Part shown: positions 9,598 to 19,419 of the stretch, in pieces
How the letters are laid out: each line of letters starts with the position of its first letter
Position numbering within the stretch: position 1 is the first letter of the stretch
From: Cereibacter sphaeroides
Lineage (GTDB): Bacteria > Pseudomonadota > Alphaproteobacteria > Rhodobacterales > Rhodobacteraceae
Assembly: GCA_003243455.1 (NCBI GenBank)
Contig: QFQS01000001.1
Span: 1,736,001 to 1,800,000 of the forward strand
Length of the DNA: 64,000 nt
Direction: 5' to 3'
Position numbers and translations under genes: made by a program
The notes under the pieces: generated by a model
Told to the model about the DNA's origin: nothing
Databases searched by the model: none
Seen by the model: only the letters and a program-made list of their open reading frames with translations

Positions 9598-9808
9598 GGC
9601 CGGGCGGGAAAAGAAACGCGACCCGCGTTTCCCCGCCCGAAGCGCAACATTGTCCCAAGACCGCTCGTGCCAAGAGATCGCAGAGGCCAGTGCCTGCCCC
9701 GGCGGGTGCGAAGCGCCCGCCATTGGCGGGGCGGGCGCTGGCCGTGGCCTTTGGGCCACGACCGGTGCACTCGGGAGGCACCGCATGGCGAAGGCGATGG
9801 CCTTCGCC
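9598..9808 (+). repeat. Dispersed intergenic repeat, copy A
   Basis: The 9526-9930 gap has no believable gene. It holds a composite of inverted repeats. CGGGCGGG..GAAACGCG/CCGCGTTTC..CCGCCCG lies at 9601-9638. A shared stretch with CCAAGACCGCTCGTGCCAAG is followed by GCGCTGGCC(G)GGCCTTTGGGCCAC. The hairpin GGCGAAGGC-gat-GGCCTTCGCC is at 9787-9808. A second partial hairpin at 9906-9923 lies just downstream of the stop codon of the membrane-protein gene. The same order recurs at 19420-19598 and, inverted and shortened, at 15859-15998. Confidence 0.85.
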
Positions 9809-9930
9809 AAGGCTAGCGGCCCTAACAAAGAACTGTCCCAAAACCGTGGCTTCGATGCCCACCGCGCGAATTGGATTAACCGGGCGACAGGCGGTCGCGT
9901 CTGGCCGAAGGCGATGGCCTTCGCCAGTCC

Positions 9931-10380
9931 CTAGCCGCGCTGGATCAGGAACAGCCCCACGACCATCGCGCCAATCCCGGCGGCGCGGGTTGCGCTGATG
10001 TGGCGGACGGCGGCGCCGAAGAGGCCGAAGTGGTCGATGGTGGCAGCGGCGATCATCTGGCCCAGAAGGACGCAGAAAATCGCATTGCCCACACCAAATC
10101 GCGGCGCGACCCAGGTGATCGAAAGGACGTAAAAGGCGACCAGCAGCCCCGCGAGCATAAGATAGCGGGGCTGACCCGGCAAAGCGGCCAGCGCCGGGGC
10201 CTGACCGCTGATGAGCAGGACGACCAGCGCCGCCGAAAAAGCCACAAGGAAAAGCACGGCGCAGGCGGCAAAGGGCGCACCGATGCGCAGGCCAAGCTGG
10301 CTGTTCATCGCTGCCAGCACCGGAATGCCGATGCCTGCCAGCAGCATGATGAAGGCATAGCGAAGGGCTTCGGAGGACAT
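9931..10380 (-). CDS. DMT-superfamily small membrane protein (YdcZ/DUF606-like)
   Basis: This 149-residue, strongly hydrophobic protein has about five predicted membrane helices, for example YAFIMLLAGIGIPVLAAMN, CAVLFLVAFSAALVVLLI and YLMLAGLLVAFYVLSITWV. The NSQLG near residue 27 and the half-size length match the YdcZ (DUF606) branch of drug/metabolite transporters, which work as dimers or paired genes. No partner copy is nearby and the substrate is unknown. A GGAGAGG precedes the ATG. Its stop is a few bases from a repeat hairpin. Confidence 0.75.
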   Translation of the reverse strand: MSSEALRYAFIMLLAGIGIPVLAAMNSQLGLRIGAPFAACAVLFLVAFSAALVVLLISGQAPALAALPGQPRYLMLAGLLVAFYVLSITWVAPRFGVGNAIFCVLLGQMIAAATIDHFGLFGAAVRHISATRAAGIGAMVVGLFLIQRG

Positions 10381-10438
10381 GCGCCCCTCTCCAAAAGGAT
10401 GGTGGTGGCGCGGCCGACAATGGGCCGCGCCGGCGACC

Positions 10439-11605
<1,167 letters not shown>

Positions 11606-11611
11606 GGTGTC

Positions 11612-11656
11612 TGCTCCGTTGAAAATCCCTGCCACGCCAGGAAGCCGTTGTGACAG
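11612..11656 (-). ncRNA. SAM/SAH riboswitch in the metK leader
   Basis: On the minus strand CTGTCAC (11656-11650) pairs with GTGGCAG (11635-11629) to form a 7-bp P1 with one G-U. The loop AACGGCTTCCTGGC carries the conserved purine/GGCTTCC core. Downstream AACGGAGCA (11620-11612) holds the Shine-Dalgarno, which can pair with GCTTCC as the pseudoknot. This matches, almost base for base, the SAM/SAH riboswitch class known upstream of metK in Rhodobacterales. Ligand binding would hide the GGAG and reduce MetK synthesis. Confidence 0.92.
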
Positions 11657-11693
11657 TTCGATTGCAGAGGGGTAATTGGCCCCCGAGGCGGGG

Positions 11694-13178
11694 TCAAGGG
11701 CGGCGATGTTGCCGCGTGATCAGCAAACTCAGGCCGAGTCCTGCCAGCAACAGAAGCACCGGCACCTCGCCAAACCGGGCAAAGGGGGTTGGGGCAAGCG
11801 GGGCCGGCAGCGCGGTGTCGATGAAATCGGCGGCTCCAAGGGGCAGGCTGTCGAGGATGCGCCCCTTGGCGTCGATGACGGCCGAAATGCCGGTATTGGC
11901 GACGCGGATCAGCGGCAGCCCCTGTTCGATGGCACGAAGGCGTGCCTGCGCCAGATGCTGGTAGGGGCCGGTCAGGGTGCCGAACCAGCCATCGTTGGTG
12001 ATCTGCAATATCCAGTCGGCCCGGCCCGGCGCGTTCAGCAAATCCTGCGGAAAGATCGCCTCGTAGCAGATCAGCGGCAGGACACGGCCGAGTTTCGGCC
12101 CAAGATCAATGATGGCCGGCCCGATTCCCGCCGAATAGCCGTTGCCCTGACGCGCGGCAAAGGCCGCCATGCCGAACAGGTTGTAGGCCAGATCGCCGAA
12201 GGGCATGTATTCGCCGAAGGGAACGAGATGGGCCTTGTCATAGCGCGCCGGAATCGAACCATCGGGGGCAACAATGGTCAGCCCGTTGAAGAACTGCACG
12301 CCTTCCTCTCGCTGCATGCCAACCGCCAGCGTCGCCCCGCGCCCGGCATCGGCCAGAACGCCCGCCAGTTCCGGATTGCGCTCCAGCAGGTAGGGCACGG
12401 CGGTTTCGGGCCAGATCACCAGATCGGGGCGGGGCTCGGCCGCGCTGAAATCCAGCAAGCGACGGAAATAGAGGTCGGCCATCGCGGGATCCCACTTCAG
12501 GCGCTGCTGGGCGTCCGGCTGGGCAAGACGCAGCGTGACGGGCCGATCGGGCGGCATCGGCTGACCCAGCCGCCACAGGCCAAAGGCGGTGGCGGCAGAC
12601 AGGATCAGGACCGAACCCACGGCCCCCCGCCAGCGGAAGGCCACCGGCAAAGCGGCGGTGAGCAGCGTCATGAACGTAAGCCCGCTGGGGCCGAACAGGC
12701 TGGCGGTCTGGGCGGGGGCAGATCCGATCCAGATGTGACCGATCAGCGCCCAGGGAAAGCCGGTCAGCACATAGCCGCGCAGAAGCTCGGCGATCGTCAG
12801 GGTCAGGACGAGCGCCAGGAGGCGCCTAGGTCCGCCAGCCAGCCGCCAGCCGATACCTGCCGCCGCAGTCCAGAACAGCGCAAGGCCCCCGGCCATCAGC
12901 AGGACGGCGAAGGGCGCCATCCAGCCATAGGTCTGGGCATCGACCAGAAAGGGCTGGACCAGCCAGCTGAGCGCAAGCGCGAAATAACCCGTTCCGCCAA
13001 AGAACCCAAGCCAGGCCGCCGCGCGGGCGGATGGCGCGCGCGAGATCAGCAGCAGCAGCGCCGCGAGCGCAGGCAGCGCCAGCCACCAGAACCCCAGCGG
13101 CGCCTGACCAGAGGCCATCACCGCGCCAAGCCCGAAGGCTGCCCCTGTTTCAGCCCGACCGGGCAAGCCCATCCTCAT
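11694..13178 (-). CDS. lnt: Apolipoprotein N-acyltransferase
   Basis: Lnt adds the third acyl chain to lipoproteins in the inner membrane. The 494-residue protein has about seven N-terminal hydrophobic helices followed by a periplasmic nitrilase domain. The catalytic triad residues are visible as Glu in WPETAVPYLLE, Lys in YDKAHLVPFGEYMPFG and Cys in PLICYEAIFP. Length is normal. The start overlaps the corC stop in an ATGA. It precedes metK, an order common in alphaproteobacteria. Confidence 0.96.
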   Translation of the reverse strand: MRMGLPGRAETGAAFGLGAVMASGQAPLGFWWLALPALAALLLLISRAPSARAAAWLGFFGGTGYFALALSWLVQPFLVDAQTYGWMAPFAVLLMAGGLALFWTAAAGIGWRLAGGPRRLLALVLTLTIAELLRGYVLTGFPWALIGHIWIGSAPAQTASLFGPSGLTFMTLLTAALPVAFRWRGAVGSVLILSAATAFGLWRLGQPMPPDRPVTLRLAQPDAQQRLKWDPAMADLYFRRLLDFSAAEPRPDLVIWPETAVPYLLERNPELAGVLADAGRGATLAVGMQREEGVQFFNGLTIVAPDGSIPARYDKAHLVPFGEYMPFGDLAYNLFGMAAFAARQGNGYSAGIGPAIIDLGPKLGRVLPLICYEAIFPQDLLNAPGRADWILQITNDGWFGTLTGPYQHLAQARLRAIEQGLPLIRVANTGISAVIDAKGRILDSLPLGAADFIDTALPAPLAPTPFARFGEVPVLLLLAGLGLSLLITRQHRRP

Positions 13179-14089
13179 GCCTCAGGTCCTCGGGGGGGCA
13201 AAAGCGAGGGGCCAGACGCCGCATCAGGCATGCGCAGGCGCAGCCGCTTGATGGTGCGGGGATCGGCATCGACGATCTCGAATTCGGCACCGCTTTCATG
13301 CGGCACGACCTCGCCCGGCGCGGGGACGCGACCGCTGCGCAGGAAGACGAGGCCACCGAGCGTGTCGATATCCTCGTCATCCTCATCAGTGCGCAGCTTC
13401 AGGCCGACCGCATGTTCGAATTCGTCCAGCGGGGCGCGGGCCTGGGCCAGATAGACGCCGGGTTTTTCAAGAACCCAGAGCTTGGCATCTTCGTCATCGT
13501 GTTCGTCGTCGATCTCGCCGATGACGGTCTCGATCAGATCCTCGATCGTGACAAGGCCGTCGACCCCGCCGTATTCGTCGATGACCAGCGCCATGTGGAC
13601 CCGTTCCTTCTGCATCTTCTGCAAAAGCACGCCAAGCGGCATGGAAGGGGCGGTATACAGCACGGGGCGGATCAGCGGGGTCAGCGAAAAATCGCCGCCG
13701 CCTGCACCGAAGCCGAATTGCAGCGCTATATCCTTGAGCAGAACCTGACCCAGCGGGTGGTCCATATCCTCGGCGTAGACAGGCAGCCGGGAATAGCCGT
13801 GTTCCTTGAACACCGCGACCAGTTCATCGAGGCCGATGCTTTCGGGAACGGCAGTGATCTCGACCTTGGGAATGACGACATCATCGACGCGCAGGCGGCG
13901 AAGGTTGCCTATTCCATGCAGGTTCGGCGCTGTTGGCGCGATGGGGCCGGGGCTTGTGCCTGCGTCATCCGGGGATGTGTCGGAAGGACTGAGAGCATTG
14001 AAAAGGCGACTGAGGAAACCGCGTTGGTTTCCCTCGGTCGGGTCTTCGGCACCCGTCAGGGTGTCAGACCCGTCACTACTACTGCCCAT
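13175..14089 (-). CDS. corC: CorC/HlyC-family CBS-domain protein
   Basis: The 304-residue protein has an acidic/low-complexity N-terminus and then two CBS repeats, seen as HGYSRLPVYAEDMDHPLG and VIDEYGGVDGLVTIEDLIE. The C-terminal CorC_HlyC domain carries DEFEHAVGLKL and TLGGLVFLRSGRVP. It lacks the DUF21 membrane domain of larger relatives. Family members are linked to Mg/Co resistance, but the molecular role is uncertain. It lies between ybeY and lnt and overlaps lnt by 4 nt. Confidence 0.93.
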   Translation of the reverse strand: MGSSSDGSDTLTGAEDPTEGNQRGFLSRLFNALSPSDTSPDDAGTSPGPIAPTAPNLHGIGNLRRLRVDDVVIPKVEITAVPESIGLDELVAVFKEHGYSRLPVYAEDMDHPLGQVLLKDIALQFGFGAGGGDFSLTPLIRPVLYTAPSMPLGVLLQKMQKERVHMALVIDEYGGVDGLVTIEDLIETVIGEIDDEHDDEDAKLWVLEKPGVYLAQARAPLDEFEHAVGLKLRTDEDDEDIDTLGGLVFLRSGRVPAPGEVVPHESGAEFEIVDADPRTIKRLRLRMPDAASGPSLLPPRGPEA

Positions 14090-14141
14090 GTGTCCTTTCC
14101 TGGATCAGAGCGCGTTTAAATACTGGCGCTTCGGTAGCGTT

Positions 14142-14654
14142 TCAATATGGGTTCGCAAGGCCAAGTTTGGCAAGCACCCTGATTTCGGTGCCTTCCATCA
14201 GCTCGGCGTCTGCATCCTCGACGTGATCATAGCCCAAAAGATGCAGGACTGCATGAACGATCAGATGTGTCGTGTGGTCGGCCAGCGTCTTGCCCTGCGC
14301 GGCCGCTTCGCGCGCGCAGGTGTCGTAGGCGATGGCGATGTCGCCAAGCTCCAACGGGTCGTCCGGCTCTCCTGCCTCCGGCGTCTCGGGCGGCTCTCCG
14401 GCGACTTCCGCAGCCCGATCCTCGGACGGCCAGGACAGCACGTTTGTCGGCTGCGGTTTGCCCCGGAAATCTGCGTTGAGCGTGGCGATCCGGTCATCGT
14501 CGCAACCCATCACGACGATCAGAAAGCCCTGCGGTGCAAGGCCAAGATCGGCGAGTGTGGCTTTGGCGGCAGATTCGGCGAGCGGGGGAAGGACACCTTC
14601 CCACCGCTCATCCTCGACTACCGTGTCAACCAGAGGCCCCATCATCGCGTTCAT
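14142..14654 (-). CDS. ybeY: Endoribonuclease YbeY
   Basis: YbeY is a metal-dependent RNase for 16S rRNA 3'-end maturation and ribosome quality control. The zinc motif HxxxHxxxxxH is present as HAVLHLLGYDH. Upstream, FRGKPQPTNVLSWP is the conserved substrate-groove strand. The chosen ATG at 14654 has GAGG close by. ATGs at 14645 and 14642 are alternatives, all in frame. The gene overlaps the end of phoH by about 29 nt, so coupling is likely. The phoH-ybeY-corC-lnt order is typical. Confidence 0.95.
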   Translation of the reverse strand: MNAMMGPLVDTVVEDERWEGVLPPLAESAAKATLADLGLAPQGFLIVVMGCDDDRIATLNADFRGKPQPTNVLSWPSEDRAAEVAGEPPETPEAGEPDDPLELGDIAIAYDTCAREAAAQGKTLADHTTHLIVHAVLHLLGYDHVEDADAELMEGTEIRVLAKLGLANPY

Positions 14655-15651
14655 AAGCCTCGATGATGCGCGCGACAAGCGGATGACGCACGACGTCCTT
14701 GGCGGTGAAGTAGTTGAAGCTGAGGCCCTTCACCCCCTTCAGCAGCCGTTCCGCATCGGCCAGACCGCTTGCCGTGCCGCGCGGAAGGTCGATCTGGGTG
14801 CGGTCGCCGGTGATGACCATGCGGCTGCCTTCGCCCAGACGGGTCAGGAACATCTTCATCTGCATGGTTGTCGCATTCTGCGCCTCGTCCAGCACGCAGA
14901 AGGCGTTGGACAGCGTGCGTCCGCGCATGAAGGCCAGCGGCGCGATCTCGATCCGCTTTTCCTCCATCAGCTTCTGCACCTGCTTTTGCGGCAGGAAGTC
15001 GTTCAGCGCGTCGTAGAGCGGCTGCATGTAGGGATCGACCTTGTCCTTCATGTCGCCGGGAAGGAAGCCCAGACGCTCACCCGCCTCGACAGCCGGTCGG
15101 GACAGGATGATCTTGTCGACATGGCCGCCGATCAGGAATGTGACGCCGACGGCGACAGCAAGATAGGTCTTGCCCGTGCCCGCCGGGCCGATGCCGAAGG
15201 ACAACTCGTTGTCGAACAGGTTCTTGACGTATTCCTTCTGCGCTTCGGTCCGCGGTTCCACGGATTTGCGGCGGGTGCGCAATTCGTATTTGGCGCCGGT
15301 GAACATCTCGATCTGTTCCTCGCGCCCGCCGATGCGGTCGGTGTCACGCGGTGCCCGGCCCATGCGCAGGGCCGCGTCGATGTCGCCCGCAACGACGCTT
15401 TTGCCCGACTCGAGCCGAGCATAGGCCGAACGCAGCACCGCCGCCGCCTGTTCCCGCGCACCCTTGTCTCCGATGACCGCCAGCCTGTTACCGCGTCTTA
15501 GGATGTGAACACCCGTCTGGTGTTCGATCTGCGCGAGGTTGCGGTCAAATTCGCCGCAAAGTTCGATCAAAAGGCGATTATCGGGAAATTCCAGAAGCGT
15601 TTCGACAACATCTTCGGAACGGGACGGGGGGGTCAGCGCACTGATGCCCAA
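14626..15651 (-). CDS. phoH: PhoH-family ATPase
   Basis: This PhoH-like P-loop ATPase often pairs with YbeY in RNA metabolism. Walker A is GPAGTGKTYLAVAVG and Walker B is NAFCVLDEAQNA. The frame is open to 15771, where only TTG/GTG starts without a ribosome binding site exist. I prefer TTG at 15651, because AAGGAG sits 6 nt upstream and LGISALTPPSR resembles the usual N-terminus, giving 341 residues. The 3' end overlaps ybeY. The 359-nt region upstream carries repeat copy B instead of the usual miaB neighbour. Confidence 0.92.
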   Translation of the reverse strand: MGISALTPPSRSEDVVETLLEFPDNRLLIELCGEFDRNLAQIEHQTGVHILRRGNRLAVIGDKGAREQAAAVLRSAYARLESGKSVVAGDIDAALRMGRAPRDTDRIGGREEQIEMFTGAKYELRTRRKSVEPRTEAQKEYVKNLFDNELSFGIGPAGTGKTYLAVAVGVTFLIGGHVDKIILSRPAVEAGERLGFLPGDMKDKVDPYMQPLYDALNDFLPQKQVQKLMEEKRIEIAPLAFMRGRTLSNAFCVLDEAQNATTMQMKMFLTRLGEGSRMVITGDRTQIDLPRGTASGLADAERLLKGVKGLSFNYFTAKDVVRHPLVARIIEAYERDDGASG

Positions 15652-15858
15652 GGATGGCTCCTTGCTGGGGGTTTGAACGGTGTTTGTAGGGCCTGCTTTC
15701 GTATTGGTCACAAGATGAAGTGTGGGCCTCGTTCGGCCTTGTGGCAAGAGCCATGCAAGGGATTTCACCAAGATGTCGCAAAGCTGCCGGGAAAACGGGC
15801 AGAGGGGCCTGGGGTTCCCTTACGTCCAAAGTGGCCCGACCTTATCCAGCCGCAGTCT

Positions 15859-15998
15859 GGCGAAGGCCATCGCCTTCGCCATGCGATGCGACCCGAGTTG
15901 CACCGGCCGTGGCCCCAAAGGCCGCGGCCAGCGCCCCTAGCGGTGATGTTGCGCTGCGGGCGGGGAAACGCGGGTCGCGTTTCTGGCCCCGCCCGGCC
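15859..15998 (-). repeat. Dispersed intergenic repeat, copy B (short, inverted)
   Basis: Read on the minus strand this matches copies A and C. GGCCGGGCGG..AGAAACGCG/CGCGTTTCCCCGCCCG is followed by GGCGCTGGCCGCGGCCTTTGGGGCCACGG and the hairpin GGCGAAGGC-gat-GGCCTTCGCC. It lacks the internal section of about 80 nt containing CCAAGACCGCTCGTGCCAAG. It occupies most of the gap between the lipoprotein gene and phoH. No gene is visible in 15652-16010. Confidence 0.8.
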
Positions 15999-16010
15999 TA
16001 GCGTCGGCAA

Positions 16011-16343
16011 TTAGTAAGGCAATATATCCGGGAAATCGGTCGCGCGCGGCTCGCCATAGACATAGCCCGGCGTACCATGGCCGCAGACCGGCAGGCCCGA
16101 GGCCGGATCGCGACGGTTGGCGGCATAGCCCTCGGCGCCGTCGTCGATGATCCAGGCCTGGCAGCCGTCGGGATCAATCGCCACCGCCGCCTGGCGTTGG
16201 TTCAGCGGCTTGCGGTCGATCCAGCCGGTGTCCCTGGCCTGCGCCAGAAGCGGAGGAGTGCCCGTGGTGCCGTTGGGGGCAACCGTGGTTGACCCGCAGG
16301 CCGACAGCAGGCCCAATGTGATCAGTGGAACGAGCCGCATCAT
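16011..16343 (-). CDS. Small lipoprotein with Cys/Trp module
   Basis: This 110-residue predicted lipoprotein has a short signal peptide ending in the lipobox LLSAC (Cys about residue 16). Its central segment DPDGCQAWIIDDGAEGY, then RRDPASGLPVC, lines up without gaps with the same part of the neighbouring OmpA protein, with about 17 of 32 residues identical. The two conserved cysteines may form a disulfide. ATG 16343 overlaps the OmpA gene stop as ATGA, so the pair is translationally coupled. Function unknown. A role in envelope structure is inferred from the partner. Confidence 0.8.
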   Translation of the reverse strand: MMRLVPLITLGLLSACGSTTVAPNGTTGTPPLLAQARDTGWIDRKPLNQRQAAVAIDPDGCQAWIIDDGAEGYAANRRDPASGLPVCGHGTPGYVYGEPRATDFPDILPY

Positions 16344-16918
16344 TTCGGCCACCTGTAGCAGATGACCTCGACCCGGCGGTTCTTCTGCATTCCGGCGGCG
16401 GTCGTGTTGCTGGCCACGGGCTGGCTTTCGCCAAAACCGATCTGGCGTTCGACAACCTTGCCATTCGCTTTGGCGACGGCCGCGACGCTGGCCGCGCGGC
16501 GTTCCGACAGGCGCTGGTTATAGGCGTTCGAAGCGCGGCTGTCGGTATGGCCATAGACCGCGACGCCGAAAACGTCGATCGACTGGAAGAACTTGTTCAG
16601 ACGCCGGCGACCGTCAGCGGTAAGCTTGGCCGAGTCGGTGGCGAAAAGCGTATCCGTATTTTCGACAAGACAGGTGTTCTGGCGCAGGCAGACGGGCTTG
16701 CCCGTCTTGGGGTTCAGCCGGTCGATCATATAGCCTTCAAGACCGCCGTCAGCCCACCAGTGCATGCAACCGTCGGGATCGACCCACACGCCCCAGTCTA
16801 TCCGTGCGGTAGGCAGCGGCGGGGCGGCTTGCGCAGAGGCACTGGTGCCCCCCGCAAGCCAGGCGGCCAGAAATATGGCCGCAAACCCGTAGATTGCCCT
16901 GAAATAAGGCCTCTTCAC
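16340..16918 (-). CDS. OmpA-family envelope protein with N-terminal Cys/Trp module
   Basis: The signal peptide (MKRPYFRAIYGFAAIFLAAW..ASAQA) leads a module DPDGCMHWWADGGLEGY ending in PVC. A C-terminal OmpA-like peptidoglycan-binding domain follows, with VYGHTDSRASNAYNQRLSE and IGFGESQPVASN. GTG at 16918 is chosen because AGGAG lies 10 nt upstream and it gives a standard signal peptide. The frame extends to another GTG at 16942. It has no beta-barrel domain, so it probably anchors something to peptidoglycan. It is coupled to the lipoprotein gene and sits between miaB and phoH. Confidence 0.88.
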   Translation of the reverse strand: MKRPYFRAIYGFAAIFLAAWLAGGTSASAQAAPPLPTARIDWGVWVDPDGCMHWWADGGLEGYMIDRLNPKTGKPVCLRQNTCLVENTDTLFATDSAKLTADGRRRLNKFFQSIDVFGVAVYGHTDSRASNAYNQRLSERRAASVAAVAKANGKVVERQIGFGESQPVASNTTAAGMQKNRRVEVICYRWPK

Positions 16919-17095
16919 CGCAACTACGCTCCTAAAACTCACACCAGCAAACGCCCCCGTCGAAAGATGCGGGGAAGCGTGCAGCGGAGTCCAGCAATTA
17001 CCGGAAACGGGTCATTCTTTTGCCATAATTTGTTCAGCGTTTCCTACCGTTATGGCAGGCTGCACGGCTATTGCGCGCAGGTGAGAAACAGCGCG

Positions 17096-18406
17096 TCAGG
17101 CCGAAAGACGGATGCCCGCCAAAGAGTTAGGCGAGCTGGCCGTGATTCTCACACGGAGAAGTTGTCCGGCCTCTCCCGAGGGGTCGGAAACATGGACCGC
17201 GTGAAGGTGATCGGACTTGCCGGTCATCTGTCCGGGCATGCGTCCGGGCTTTTCGTAAAGCACGCCAACCTCACGCCCCACCATGGCCAGTTGCGCCCCG
17301 CGCTGTTGTTCGGTGATCAGGGCCTGAAGGGTTTGCAGGCGGGTGTCCGAGGTCGCGGCATCGACCGGAGTTTTCTCTGCAGCCGGGGTGCCGGGCCGCG
17401 AGGAGTACTTGAACGAGAACGCAGCGCCGAAGCCCACGGCGCGGATCAGGTCCAGCGTCGCGTCGAAATCGGCGTCGGTTTCGCCGGGGAAGCCCACGAT
17501 GAAATCGGAGCTGAGCAGGATGTCTGGTCGGGCCGCACGGATGCGCTCGATCAGGCGCAGGTAATGCTCGGCGGTATGCTTGCGGTTCATCGCGCGCAAG
17601 ATGCGGTCCGAGCCGGACTGCACGGGCAAGTGCAGGTAGGGCATCAGCTTTTCGACCTCGCCATGCGCGGCGATCAGGTCGTCGTCCATGTCGTTGGGGT
17701 GAGAGGTCGTGTAGCGGATGCGGGCCAGCCCGTCGGTCTGGGCCAACTCGCGGACCAGCCGCGAAAGAGTCCAGCCATCGGCGCTATAGGCATTGACGTT
17801 CTGACCCAACAGCGTGATCTCGCGCACTCCGCGCTCGACCAGCCCCCGCGCTTCGGCCATCAGGCGTTCCGGCGGGCGGCTGACTTCGGCGCCGCGCGTA
17901 TAGGGGACGACGCAGAAGGCGCAGAACTTGTCGCAGCCTTCCTGCACCGTCAGGAAGGCGGTGGGGCCAAGGCGGGGCTTGCGCGCGGGCAGGTGGTCAA
18001 ACTTGTCCTCGGCCGGAAACTCGGTGTCGATGGCGCGGGCGCCCTTCGCCACTTCCTTCATCATCCCCGGCAGGCGATGGTAGCTTTGCGGGCCGACAAC
18101 CAGATCCACGACCGGCGCGCGGCGCATGATCTCGGCCCCCTCGGCCTGTGCCACGCAGCCCGCGACGGCGATCTTCAGGTCGGGGTTCAGCGTCTTGAGC
18201 GGCTTTAGGCGGCCAAGGTCGGAATAGACCTTTTCCGCAGCCTTCTCACGGATGTGGCAGGTGTTCAGCAGGACCATGTCGGCATCATCGGCGCTGTCGG
18301 TCGTGACATAGCCTTCGGCGCCCAGCGTTTCCGCCATGCGCTCGCTGTCATAGACGTTCATCTGGCAACCGTAGGTCTTGATGAACAGCTTTTTCGGCTC
18401 GGCCAT
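17096..18406 (-). CDS. miaB: tRNA-2-methylthio-N6-dimethylallyladenosine synthase
   Basis: MiaB is a radical-SAM methylthiotransferase acting on A37 of tRNAs. The 436-residue protein has the N-terminal UPF0004 cysteines (YGCQMNVYDSER, NTCHIREKA, VAGCVAQ), the radical-SAM CxxxCxxC in GCDKFCAFCVVPYTRG, and a C-terminal TRAM region. ATG 18406 gives the family N-terminus AEPKKLFIKTYGCQMN. Upstream in-frame sequence is not family-like. Confidence 0.97.
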   Translation of the reverse strand: MAEPKKLFIKTYGCQMNVYDSERMAETLGAEGYVTTDSADDADMVLLNTCHIREKAAEKVYSDLGRLKPLKTLNPDLKIAVAGCVAQAEGAEIMRRAPVVDLVVGPQSYHRLPGMMKEVAKGARAIDTEFPAEDKFDHLPARKPRLGPTAFLTVQEGCDKFCAFCVVPYTRGAEVSRPPERLMAEARGLVERGVREITLLGQNVNAYSADGWTLSRLVRELAQTDGLARIRYTTSHPNDMDDDLIAAHGEVEKLMPYLHLPVQSGSDRILRAMNRKHTAEHYLRLIERIRAARPDILLSSDFIVGFPGETDADFDATLDLIRAVGFGAAFSFKYSSRPGTPAAEKTPVDAATSDTRLQTLQALITEQQRGAQLAMVGREVGVLYEKPGRMPGQMTGKSDHLHAVHVSDPSGEAGQLLRVRITASSPNSLAGIRLSA

Positions 18407-18529
18407 CGCGGCGCTGCCCCTGTTGATCCTCAAGGGCTGGTCCTTACACCGGGGCGGCACGGTTTCGCAACGCTTGCAATGGCAGAAAAGCTGGCCAAGG
18501 CTGCGGACCAAAGGCGAGTTGGGTCACAG

Positions 18530-19399
18530 ATGCGCTATTCGGGGCTGGGGGTCTTTCTTGAGCAGGGACGCAAGGCGCTGGCCAAGGGGCCGATCGCCAT
18601 CATCATGGCCGAGGATGCGGTAGAGGTCGAAACGACGCTGCGCCACCACCTTGGCGCGGGCTTTGCCGAGGTGCTGGTGCTGGCGCATCGCGACCTGCCA
18701 ATCGACCCGGCGGTTACTCAGGCGGTTCACCGGATCGACCATGACGTTCATGCCGAGGCCGCGCTGCAACATGCGGTGAACCGGCTGATCCAGGCGGCGC
18801 CGGGGATATGGATGTACTACGGCTATAACGCCGAATACCTGTTCCATCCCTTTTGCGAGACGCGGAACATCCGCGAGCTGATCGCCTTTCACAGCGAGGA
18901 ACGGCGCAATGCCTGCCTTTCCTATGTGATCGACCTTTATGCCGCCGATCTGGACCGCTTTCCGGGTGCGGTATCGCTGGAGGAGGCGCATCTGGACCGG
19001 TCCGGTTATTACGCACTGGCCCGGCCGGACGCGCAGAACCACAACTATCCCAAGGAACGGCAGCTGGATTTCTTTGGCGGTCTGCGCTGGCGGTTCGAGG
19101 AACATGTGCCGCCGCAGCGGCGCAAGATCGACCGCATCGCGCTGTTCCGGGCGCAACCGGGGTTGGAACTGCGACCCGACTTCACCTTCAATGTCGAGGA
19201 ATACAACACCTACGCCTGCGCCTGGCACCACAACGTCACCACCGCCGTCTGTTCGTTCCGCACGGCAAAGGCGCTGAAGTCGAACGCCGGATCGAAATAC
19301 GACATCCGCAGTTTCCGCTGGCGCAACTCGGTGCCGTTCGACTGGCATTCGCAGCAGCTGATGGACCTTGGCCTGATGGAGCCGGGCCAGTGGTTTTGA
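18530..19399 (+). CDS. Glycosyltransferase-2-like hypothetical protein
   Basis: The 289-residue protein is divergent from miaB. Its N-terminal part (VFLEQGRKALAKGPIAIIMAEDAVEVE and RHHLGAGFAEVLVLAH) resembles the GT2-like fold seen in proteins next to miaB in other Rhodobacteraceae. It lacks a clear DxD, although RIDHDVH and YVIDLYAADLD are candidates. Start options are ATG 18479 and ATG 18530. I use the latter because MRYSGLGVFLE resembles relatives I recall. Substrate unknown. Repeat copy C follows 20 nt after the stop. Confidence 0.65.
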   Translation: MRYSGLGVFLEQGRKALAKGPIAIIMAEDAVEVETTLRHHLGAGFAEVLVLAHRDLPIDPAVTQAVHRIDHDVHAEAALQHAVNRLIQAAPGIWMYYGYNAEYLFHPFCETRNIRELIAFHSEERRNACLSYVIDLYAADLDRFPGAVSLEEAHLDRSGYYALARPDAQNHNYPKERQLDFFGGLRWRFEEHVPPQRRKIDRIALFRAQPGLELRPDFTFNVEEYNTYACAWHHNVTTAVCSFRTAKALKSNAGSKYDIRSFRWRNSVPFDWHSQQLMDLGLMEPGQWF

Positions 19400-19419
19400 G
19401 GCTTTGGTAGCCTGACGCC

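Noticed and set aside
9548..9998. Several 70-145 residue ORFs in the 9.5-10 kb gap
   Set aside because: They translate the dispersed repeat and its hairpins. Similar peptides appear at 15.7 and 19.4 kb only because the DNA repeats.
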